A stretch of DNA of 64,000 nt from Botryococcus braunii (taxonomy: Eukaryota > Chlorophyta > Trebouxiophyceae). The notes beneath the pieces were generated by a model, which did not search any database, was not told the DNA's origin, and saw only the letters and a list, made by a program, of their open reading frames with translations. Shown piece by piece: positions 22,301 through 51,284 of this stretch (positions are counted from its first letter, which is position 1; every line of letters starts with the position of its first letter). The position numbers and the translations under genes are program-made. The stretch is from contig KV908444.1 in assembly GCA_002005505.1 (NCBI GenBank), positions 45,001 to 109,000 of the forward strand, written 5' to 3'.

Positions 22301-24063
22301 CCACTGCGTACCCCAAAAATTGAGTCATCATCGTCGTCATCGGGAAAGGGCTGGAACCGGTCCTCGTCCAAGACAGGCTCCTTTACCCCCGGAAAAGGCG
22401 GGGGGCCCATCGGCATAGGCAGCAACCGGCCATCAGATCTCTCCTTCATTGGACTCGTGGATCTCTGTGCACCTATGGAATGAGGATCAGAGTCGTGGCC
22501 GGTACTTTTCCGACCCATACTGTACCCCTCTTGTCTGATCCTATGTCCACCAGATTGGCCCCCTTGGCCGGCAGAACGGTGATGACGACGTTCACGGCTG
22601 GAGCCACGCTCTCTACTGGATCGGCGATGGCGGCGCGTATCATCCCGATTACGCTCCATGGAGTGACTGCGTGATCTTCGACGGCGCCTTTCCCGAGATC
22701 TGCTGCGTGAGCGCGACCTACTGCGATGCCGGAGTTTTTTGCGCCGTGCCTCCTCTTGCAGTCGGGCAAACTCTTCCTTTGACAGCGGCCCACTGCCGCC
22801 AGGCACAAAAGCTTGCAAAACAAATTGAGCTGGCCCCTGAGGCACCATCTCCCGTGGCGGTAGCGGCATACTTGGCACTGGCGGGGGCATCCCCCAGAAA
22901 CTGCCAGGAAATGGAGGCTGGTGACTGACAGCAGGACGCACCAATGGAGGGACAGGGGGACGAGCAGGAAGGTGATGAGGAGGAAATGGCGGAACGAAGC
23001 CAGGCAAGGGTGGGTGAGACGCAACAACAATCGCAGTGTCCGGCTCCTCGAATGAGTCTGGATAGATGAAGCTGTCTCCAACAAATGCAGGCGGGCCATT
23101 GCGAGCCGGCATGCCCCCTGCTTGTGGTACTGCCATGCTTGTGGCTGCGCGCTGGACCTCTGAGCTGTCCTCCCCATAAATTACAAGCTGTTGGTCACCA
23201 GCAGTTTCTCCATCAAGACTCGGAGGCTCCTGGACTGTATCCTCCTCATGGATTTCTGCACCTCCAAGGGTGGGCAAGCCAGCTATTGCATCATGGAACC
23301 CATCCTCATTAGCATACAGGGCCGCTTTCTGGCCATCTGGAAGCAGTAAGGTGCCATCGCCACTCACAGTGAGCCGCGACATGGGAATACCAACTGGCAT
23401 TCGAATCCTCTTGTCAAAAGCGGGGTCACCAGAGGTGGGGCAATCCGAAATGAAGTGGCCTGTCTGACCACAACGCCTGCACTTGTAAAAAGGTGGAGGC
23501 TCCTCACGTCCTCGACCTCTCCCCCGACCTCGTCCTCTCCCCCGTGTACCTCCCGTGATATCTCTCTGCCAATCCTGACGTTTTGAGGACAACATATCTT
23601 GTAAAGCCCGTTCCTCGTCGTTCGTTGGTTCTTCTTGGGCTTGAGGCCTAGCAGCATACAGATCACCACCAAAATCCTCCTCACGTTGGTACGAAGATGA
23701 ATGAAGACCTAAAGCTATTCGAGAAGGGGAGACAGCTGGAGGAGCTGCAGACGGCCGGGGGGGATCCACGCTAGGTAGTGCAGGTTCCTGTTGAGCTGGA
23801 GCGGCCTGTAAAACCTGAGCACGAATGGCAGGAGCTCGGCGAACTAAAACAGAGCTATTCTTCGGCAAAAGTTTGCTGTCATCCTTATACTCTTCCTTGG
23901 AGCGGGCATCTGACAATACCAATTCCGAAGAAGCGTCGCCTCCAAGACCCTTCTTGTTGGCAATCAGGGTCTTTAACTCTCCTACAGAAATAAGAGATCC
24001 GTCAAACTGCACACTGTCTTCCTTCAGAGCTGACTTAAACTTGAAATAAATGAGGGCAGCCAT
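17434..24063 (-). CDS. RBBP6: RBBP6-like protein: DWNN domain, CCHC zinc knuckle, RS-rich region, no RING seen
   Basis: Exon 1 (24063-22312, 584 codons) starts [16 protein letters not shown] and encodes the ubiquitin-like DWNN domain (residues ~1-75). A single zinc knuckle [15 protein letters not shown] follows at ~195. Next is the family segment GIPMSRL...[10 protein letters not shown], a Pro-rich stretch, and an RS region with [20 protein letters not shown]. Exon 2 is 22041-21760 (phase 0 joins exactly). Later exons are 20593-20511 (tentative), 20122-19406, 18866-18747 and 18203-17434; the last three join in phase 1. The phase gap between 21760 and 20593 means at least one exon is unassigned. 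The tail has a Lys-rich block ([16 protein letters not shown]) and four DRLADRL-type motifs, ending [13 protein letters not shown]. RBBP6/Mpe1/PQT3 proteins act in pre-mRNA 3'-end processing and as E3 ligases. In relatives a RING follows the GLP segment, but here that place is acidic sequence without a Cys/His cluster. Confidence 0.88.
19208..19345. repeat. (CA)n array in RBBP6-like intron
   Basis: A GCGCGC lead is followed by about 130 bases of CA with CACG breaks. It lies 60 bases 3' (minus sense) of the exon 20122-19406, inside the next intron. Confidence 0.95.
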
Positions 24064-24514
24064 TTCGCCTGCAGCCCAATACGCTCAGACTCTACCCTCT
24101 TCAGAACTTCAGCGCCACCGAACTAGCTACAAGAAAACCGATACGTGGTAAATACAAGTGCCATATCCGGTCAGTGGCACCAACAACGATTGTAACTGTT
24201 TAGGTCCAAGCTGCCAAGGGGTCGCCCCAGCAAAACGCTGTCCACGAAGTCGGGTAGAATAGCGTTACCAGGTTAATGTAACATCTGGGCCACCCTACGC
24301 TCGTACGGCGTACTGCGCCAGCCTGGCGCCGCCAGGCGTAGGCCACGCCGTGCGCCCTACGGCCCTCAGGCGTACGTATTCCGCAGGCTCCGGGCCCTAC
24401 ACTGTGTAGGCTTCACTGTAGGGCCCACAGAGGTAGGGCGGCGCCCCTTCCTAACAGTGCCCTCTACGAAATCTAGGGCCCTACTTGGGCCCAATGCAGC
24501 CTCGTCTACTAAGG

Positions 24515-24635
24515 AAAAAGGAAGATGGGGGCGAGAGCCCTGAACTCCCACCGCGACACTCCCGGCAGTGTGACCCATGGGTGTGACCTACTTCCCTCCC
24601 CCCAGCATAGACTTATCTGGCCTCGTCTACTAAGG
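24515..24635 (-). mobile_element. Short insertion flanked by 15-bp direct repeats (SINE-like candidate)
   Basis: Copy C at 28216-28231 shows the uninterrupted site. Copy B has 106 extra bases followed by a second copy of CCTCGTCTACTAAGG (24500-24514 and 24621-24635), as expected for a target-site duplication. Read on the minus strand, the insert ends in CGCCCCCATCTTCCTTTTT, a pol III-terminator-like T run. A close match to this end occurs at 7511-7541 in a Pescadillo intron. No clear A and B boxes are proved. Confidence 0.6.
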
Positions 24636-25143
24636 GGCTGCCGTAGGCAAGGGGCCCTTGCCAAGGGCCCTCTCCTGGATCTTCCTTCCTAGGCTACGGG
24701 TACATATGTGAAAAATGGGGTTCGCATGGTGGGAGTCTGGCTCCAAACCAGTCACACCAGATTATTCACACACTTTCGGTTTGTAGTTGGAAACGGTTGC
24801 TTTTCAAATCCTTTGTGCAATTGCGCACAATGAACTTGTTTTTATCAATACCTTTAAGACGTGTCAAATCCGCTTTTGTCGACTCCCGACTCCAATGCAG
24901 GTTCCTGTGTAAAACATTAGCTTTGAAGGGCAACTTCAAATGCCATCAAGACCGTGCAGTCCAATGTAACTTAGGTAATGCAAGCGTGTCGCAGGTGGGT
25001 GCGGACTACAAAGGGCAACAAGACGAAATTCCTGCTAAACAATCTCTCAAGGAAAAATCAGGATAGTGCCCTACAACCTCCCAGACAAATAGAACACAGG
25101 ACCAGAGAGCTAGACGTGCATTGCACTGCTATGATACAGTTTG

Positions 25144-25184
<41 letters not shown>
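25144..25184. repeat. Poly(A) tract, about 41 bases
   Basis: A single uninterrupted run of A on the plus strand sits in the intron of copy B. It is absent from copies A and C at the aligned place (C has only GCAAAAAAGAG), so it expanded after duplication. Confidence 0.9.
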
Positions 25185-25185
<1 letters not shown>

Positions 25186-25222
25186 ACACAGAAAAAGGAA
25201 ATGCAGGACGGCATCTACATAC

Positions 25223-26644
25223 CCCAGAATTTGATTCATCATCATTGTCATCGGGAAAGGGCTGGAACCGGTCCTCGTCCAAGACAGGCTCCCTTACCCC
25301 CGGAAAAGGCGGGGGGCCCATCGGCATAGGCAGCGACCGGCCATCAGATCTCTCCTTCATTGGACTCGTGGATCTCTGTGCACCTATGGAATGAGGATCA
25401 GAGTCGTGGCCGGTACTTTTCCGACCCATACTGTACCCCTCTTGTCTGCTCCTATGTCCATCAGATTGGCCCCCTTGGCCGGCAGAACGGTGATGACGAC
25501 GTTCACGGCTGGAGCCACGCTCTCTACTGGATCGGCGATGGCGGCGCGTATCATCCCGATTACGCTCCATGGAGTAACTGCGTGATCTTCGACGGCGCCT
25601 TTCCCGAGATCTGCTGCGTGAGCGCGACCTACTGCGATGCCGGAGTTTTTTGCGCCGTGCCTCCTCTTGCAGTTGGGCAAACTCTTCCTTTGACAGCGGC
25701 CCACTGCCGCCAGGCACAAAAGCTTGCAAAACAAATTGAGCTGGCCCCTGAGGCACCATCTCCCGTGGCGGTAGCGGCATACTTGGCACTGGCGGGGGCA
25801 TGCCCCAGAAACCGCCAGGAAATGGAGGCTGGTGACTGACAGCAGGAGGCACCAATGGAGGGACAGGGGGACGAGCAGGAAGGTGATGAGGAGGAAATGG
25901 CGGACCGAAGCCAGGCAAGGGTGGGTGAGACGCAACAACAATCGCAGTGTCCGGCCCCTCAAATGAGTCTGGATAGATGAAGCTGTCTCCAACTGGCATT
26001 CGAACTCTCTTGTCAAAGGCGGGGTCACCAGAGGTGGGGCAATCCGAAATGAAGTGGCCTGTCTGACCACAACGCCTGCACTTGTAGAAAGGTGGAGGCT
26101 CCTCACGGCCTCGACCTCTACCCCGACCTCGTCCTCTCCCTCGTGTGCCTCCCGTGATATCTCTCTGCCAATCCTGGCGTTTTGATGACAACATATCTTG
26201 TAAAGACCGTTCCTCGTCGTTCGTTGGTTCTTCTTGGGCTTGAGGCCTACCAGCATACACATCACCACCGAAATCCTCCTCACGTTGGTACAAAGATGAA
26301 TGAAGACCTAAAGTTATTCGAGAAGGGGAGACAGCTAGAGGAGCTGCAGACGGCCGGGGGGCATCGACGCTATGTAGTGCAGGATCCTGTTGAGCTGGAG
26401 CACGAATGGCAGGAGCTCGGCGAACTAAGACAGAGCTATTCTTCGGTAAAAGTTTGCTGTCATCCTTATACTCTTCCTTGGAGCGGGCATCTGACAATAC
26501 CAATTTCGAAGAAGCGTCGCCTCCAAGGCCCTTCTTGTTGGCGATCAGGGTCCTTAACTCTCCTACAGAAATAAGAGATCCGTCAAACTGCACACTGTCT
26601 TCCTTCAGAGCTGACATAAATTTGAAATAAATGAGGGCAGCCAT
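25223..26644 (-). pseudogene. RBBP6-like partial duplicate (copy B): intact exon 1, truncated afterwards
   Basis: The exon runs 474 codons from [16 protein letters not shown] to the donor at 25222 (GTATGT). It keeps the DWNN domain, the zinc knuckle and the RS region. Relative to copy A it has lost exactly 104 codons (positions 23083-23394 of copy A, bounded by CCAAC) and six codons after RAPAIRA: 584-104-6 = 474. The frame is fully open, and many differences are silent or conservative. The exon-2 acceptor survives near 24905, but only about 20 bases of exon 2 follow before unrelated sequence. A transcript would therefore end in foreign sequence. It may be a recent pseudogene or a truncated expressed gene. 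Confidence 0.82.
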
Positions 26645-26696
26645 TTCGCCTGCTGCCCAATACGCTCAGACTCTATCCTCTTCAGAACTTCAGCGC

Positions 26697-26862
26697 CACC
26701 GAACTAGATACAAGAAAACCGACAGGTGGTAAATACAAGTGCCATATCCGGTCAGTGGCACCAACGTTGGCACCAGGTGGTAAATACCACCGAACTAGGT
26801 ACAAGAAAACCGACAGGTGGTAAATACAAGTGCCATATCCGGTCGGTGGCACCAGCGTTGTT
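26697..26862. repeat. Duplicated promoter-side segment of copy B
   Basis: A segment containing CCACCGAACTAG, ACAAGAAAACCGACAGGTGG and TGCCATATCCGGTC is present twice in tandem upstream of copy B, but only once upstream of copy A (about 24117-24185). It may have altered promoter spacing. Confidence 0.85.
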
Positions 26863-26901
26863 AACAACGATTGTAACTGTTTAGGTCCAAGCGGCCAAGG
26901 G

Positions 26902-27959
26902 TAGTTCACCCCGTACGGGGACCGTACGGGGTTTGAAAAATCGTCCGGGGCACCAAAAAATTCTAAGGCCACGTCCGGGGCCACTGTAGCATTTCCTAGG
27001 GTATAATGCTGTTGTGGTCCTTGGCATTGCTCTATGACTTGCCTTGTGATCTTGGTTCGCAGTACAACCTCGCTCAGGTAGCTCGCTCGGTCGCCCGACT
27101 ACACGTCAGAGGCAGTACAACATAATTTGACTCACCCTGAGTTTAAGAGTGGGCATGCGAATCATTCATGTAACATCTTTTTGGTGGACACACGACTCTG
27201 TCTGATTCCAAACCTCGTCTGCTATTGCTACATCCTTACAGCCCCCGTGCTACATCGGTCGATTGTCATGACGAAAAAATGGGGCTGCCCCGCGCCAGTT
27301 TAGCCTGACTTACGGGAATCCCCTATAATTTAAGTGTCCGTCGAAGCAAATTTACGTGGCCTCATGTGACACGAGGAGCACGAGGAATGAAAGTTGCCCA
27401 GAAGAGAGGACGAAACCCTAAATGACGCCTACGAAAATCCAATCATCCCTGCGGATCGGTCAATTACTGTAATTTATAAGATGTATTAATAAAGTATTAG
27501 CCACAAAGTATTAGAGGATAGCCACAATTGCATTATTACCCTAAAGTAACGTCTAGTGAGCGACATCTGACCACATTTGGTCCATACCCGTCACGTCACT
27601 TCATAAATGCACATCATAATGGAGCCCTCCATCCATAAAGGCGGATGGGGTACCCAGGATGCACGACACGGTTCGTTTTACTCTCCAAATTTTTAAGCGT
27701 TTATCATGTTATGTTTGATGTGCTTGACGTCGTGTCCGTAACCTCCCAGATCATGTCGCCACCCGTCAATTAATGTTACAGTACCGAAATTGCCTTGTTG
27801 CAGTCATTTTGGAGCCCCTTACGGTATTACACTTGCTGTACGGGGTTCCCCTAGAATTTCGGAGGATTCCCAAACTGATACCCAAGGCAACCCCGAACCA
27901 GTGGGGTTTGGGTTTACGGGGCTCCCGTACAAATTTCCGAAGGCCTGAACTACACTGAC
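26902..27959. mobile_element. 1058-bp insertion defined by an empty site
   Basis: Copies A/B join as CCAAGGGG-TCGCCCC at 24214-24227. At the B/C join the same two sides are separated by 26902-27959. The ends carry a short inverted GTAGTTCA (left GTAGTTCACCCC, right GGCCTGAACTAC). Both end regions contain CGTACGGGG-type boxes. No open frame above about 60 codons is present, so it would be non-autonomous. A clean target-site duplication is not visible. Confidence 0.6.
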
Positions 27960-28855
27960 TCGCCCCAGCAGAACGCTGTCCATGAAGTCGCGTAGAAGAG
28001 CGTTACCAGGTTAATGTAACATCTGGGCCGCCCTACGCTCGTACGGCGTACTGCGCCGGGCGTAGGCCACGCCGTGCGCCCTACGGCCCTCAGGGCGTAC
28101 GTATTCCGCAGGCTCCGGGCCCTACACTGTGTAGGCTTCACTGTAGGGCCCACAGAGGTAGGGCCGGCGCCCCCTCCTAACAGTGCCCTCTAGGAAATCT
28201 AGGGCCCTACTTGGACCCAATGCAGCCTCGTCTACTAAGAGGCTGCCGTAGGCAAGGGGCCCTTGCCAAGGGCCCTCTCCTGGATCTTCCTTCCTTCCTA
28301 CGGGGTACATATGTGAGCAATGGGGTTCGCATGGTGGGAGTCCGGCACCAAACCAGTCACACCAAATCATTCACACTTTCGGTTTGTAGTTGGAAACGGA
28401 TGCTTTTCAAATCGTTTGTGCAATTGCGCACAATGAACTTGTTTTTATCACCACCTTTAATACGTGTCAAATCCGCTTTTGTCGACTCCTGACTCCAATG
28501 CAGGTTCCTGTGTAAACAATAGCATTGAAGGGCAACTTCAAATGCCATCAAGACAGTGCAGCCCAAGGTAACTTAGGTCATGCAAGCGTGTCGCAGGTGG
28601 GTGCAGACTACAAAGGGCAACAAGAAGAAATTCCTGCTAAACAATCTCTCAAGGAAAAATCAGGATAGTGCCCTACAACTTCTCAGACAAATAGAACACA
28701 GGACCAGATAGCTAGACATGCATTGCACTGCTATGATACAGTTTGCAAAAAAGAGACAAAGGAACTGCAGGACAGCAGCTACATACCCCAGAATTTGATT
28801 CATCATCATCGTCATCAGGAAAGGGTTGGAACCGGTCCTCGTCCATGAAAGGCTT
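27960..28855 (-). pseudogene. RBBP6-like fragment (copy C)
   Basis: This second partial duplicate holds only the last ~60 bases of exon 1 (Asp-rich stretch, about 28795-28855), the intron, and the first bases of exon 2 near 28500, plus the flanking block shared with copy B. Similarity stops abruptly near 28850 inside exon 1. It cannot encode a DWNN protein. Confidence 0.82.
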
Positions 28856-30951
28856 TGACTTGTTTAATACGTGTCAAGTCCGCTCCTAGATATCGGTCAT
28901 CCATATTGACTTCCAGAGAACGGCCTTTGACGACATATGAGTCACATGATATGACCCAAACATGCAATTGACAAATTTGCCTTTAAAGGGACAATTTGCC
29001 TGCATTTACATGGAACATCAATGCTCTGGTTTAGCATGCTATAGCTAGCACTATCCACATGTGACACCAGGCATCCGATGCGAACCTGGTTCAGACCTTC
29101 AAGCAAATTTGCTGCAGGCCCTTGGGACGCAAACCCCTGACTGAGAACCTTTCATAAACCTACCTGAACAAGAAGCTTCTAAGACCAACCTACCTAAACC
29201 TAAACCTACCTAAACCTAAACCTACCTGAACAAGAAGCTCTTAAGACCAACCTAGTGCGTGCCAAAAAACAAGGGCACCGGCATTTGCAGGCTGGACTGA
29301 CATTTCCTTCACATGTGTACACACAGCGAATGCTCCCAGGTTGATGTCTTAGTCGGGGAGTATGACTAGCCCGTGAGGTTCCTCAGGGCCTCTAGGTTCT
29401 GCTAGGTGGAGTGAAGACTCGTCGTATGTACGATGGGCCTGGAGAGTAGCTATTACATCATCTCTTCTCCGTGTCTGCCAGGTGAGGCACACTTCAAACA
29501 TCTTGAAGACCGAGCATATCCCAGGGCTTAGAACGATGCAAGTAGCATTTGTACTTCAAGTAGCAGCGCGGGGATGTCCCTGGTACCCTACTTCAAAACC
29601 CCTAAACCCTGAACCACTACACCATAATATCCCGTAGGCTTGATATTGGCGTATTCTGACATGCGTCATTGTACCGCATCAAGCAGGAAGGCCATACACG
29701 GCTATTTAGCAGCTAGGTGGGGTTATGAAACGTTTCTGACCAGCCTACGGGAAAGGCTGCCAGTGTCTAGCAGACTGGTAGCAGCTCGGCCAAGGCAAGA
29801 GCCCCCAAGTACTAGCTGCTACCAACGTGTTAGTAATGGTCTACTACCTCGCCTGAGACGTTGGGCTCTGCGTCACAGGCTCACCCTGAATATGGTGTTC
29901 CGGCTTAGAAATGTAGTGCATTGCATATTTAATTAATTCCCGGTACATTTCCCCATAAAAACAAATGTTACCAGGAGTTAAACATATTTATTGCCCTGCA
30001 TTTTTAAAATGATCCATCTAATCTAATATATGCATAGTCCGCACTGCATTGATCCATATCGCCGCTCCTCTGCAGAGTTTCCTTTTCAAGGATTGCAACT
30101 CTCCCAGCCATTCAAGTTTGTTTTATCCAATCCTACCAGTCAACACTGTCATGGACCTACAGACCCACAATGTTTAACTTAACGCACCTGTTACAGTGTC
30201 TGCGATGACATCCTGTCTGTAAAGGTCCACGCTTGATAGAGCTCTGGCCTCTTAACGCCTGCAACGCAGATGGCACTAGCGCCAGTACACCTTTCACGTC
30301 GGACTATTGTCTAGCTAGAAAGTCCAAGCGTAAGTTACTGCATCCACTGCCACGGAATCTGAACAATGTTGCACACCTTCCATGTAGGGCATAAAGTAGG
30401 GAGTGTTCTACCGAACCAGTGTGGTCCAGACTTTTTCCTCCTTGACACTCCGCCATGTGTCATAGGCTTGCAAATGGTGCCACTGGTATATTTCTTTATA
30501 AAAGGAGAAAGTGAAATATATCAGTCTGGAGATCTCAGGTCTCCGTATTTCACCTTTACCTGTAAATGGTGCCTTCACTGCATGCATGATCTCCAAATGC
30601 ACATGTCTGGACATGACCCGACACGCATAGGAATTGAAGGATGTAGAACCTTCTCCACATATACTCGCCAGAGTGCGATAACCCGACGCAGCCCCAGTGG
30701 GGCCGCCCGGGGCCCCAGTGGGCGTGGGGCTCTGGTAGCCCCTACCAGTGGTAGGGGCGCCCGGGCCCTCCAGGGGACCCGCGTAACCAACAACGGCGCC
30801 CCTGGCAACGGAAACGGGCAGGACAGTCACGGTTGTTCAGTAAGGCGCGCAATGTAATATGGAGGTACAGCAATGATTTACTCAGTTGTTGATAAAAATC
30901 CAAGTTCTAATAGATTGAATTTTTCTTTGTTGGTGTGTCATCCGAGTGCGT
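28856..30951. other. Spacer upstream of the CPSF-A family gene
   Basis: No recognisable gene. It contains telomere-like CCTAAACCTACC repeats (29157-29260), CCCCTAAACCCTGAACC at 29595-29611, an open frame of 98 codons at 29640-29936 with no known motif, and a GC-rich block at 30690-30800 that may belong to the promoter of the downstream gene, which starts at about 30952. Confidence 0.55.
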
Positions 30952-50407
<19,456 letters not shown>

Positions 50408-50862
50408 GTTGTTTGTGGTTACTCACATGAGCGGCTGGTGCGCATCAGACTTGAGTCATATGAAAGATGGACAATGCATTGTTCTGCCTCTTTCGAGGAA
50501 CTGGCGGCATTTTTTTTGAATTTGCGTACTTGTTTAAAACTTCATATGCAGATTCGTGTGAGAGTGGAGGCTTGTTTTAGAGTGTGGGAGTGATTTTGCC
50601 AGGTAGCGAGGTCAAGAAGTGGGTGATGCGGCTGCCCACATGCAGACTGTTTCAGGAGTTTGTCAATTCTGGGAGAGGGACGGGGAGAGGGAAGAAAGAG
50701 AGGGGGAAACGCAGAGGCACTGGAATGAGGGGGAAGAGGGGAGGGGGGAGAACTGACTGTTATGACACCCTAGACACACGCGTTGACTGATCTGAAGGCA
50801 AGCGATACTCAATGAAAAACTTGAGGCATGTGTAATGCATGTAACGAAGGGGAAAGTCCATG

Positions 50863-50939
<77 letters not shown>

Positions 50940-51072
50940 GAGAGAGGAGAGAGGAGGGAGAGAGAGGAGAGGAGAGAGAGGAGAGGGGGAGAGAGGGGAG
51001 AGAGGGGAGGAGAGGGAGGAGAGAGGAGGGGGGGGGGGGGGGGGGGGGGGGAGGGAGGGAGGAGAGAGAGAG

Positions 51073-51151
<79 letters not shown>

Positions 51152-51160
51152 GAGAGAGGA

Positions 51161-51229
<69 letters not shown>

Positions 51230-51253
51230 AGGAGGAGAGAGAGAGAGAGAGGG

Positions 51254-51284
<31 letters not shown>

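Larger units (their letters stand above)
24222..25300 (-). repeat. Segmental duplicate, copy B (3' part)
   Basis: This block aligns along its length with 27960-28855. Both hold the GC-rich GTACGGCGTA...GGGCCCTACAC segment, a shared unrelated stretch with CAATTGCGCACAATGAAC, the first ~20 bases of RBBP6 exon 2 with its acceptor, the intron, and the end of exon 1. The exon-2 break occurs at the same base (GGAGTC) in both, so one truncation came first and the block was then copied. Confidence 0.88.

Noticed and set aside
22180..22311. C-terminal extension of the RBBP6 open frame past exon 1
   Set aside because: A GTACGC donor at 22311 and a phase-matched acceptor at 22041, both shared with the duplicate copies, show this is intron.
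25058..25222. Poly-Phe extension of the copy B open frame
   Set aside because: It is read-through of the intronic poly(A) tract on the opposite strand.
29640..29936. 98-codon open frame
   Set aside because: No motif, no family resemblance and no splice context. Kept only as a note in the spacer entry.
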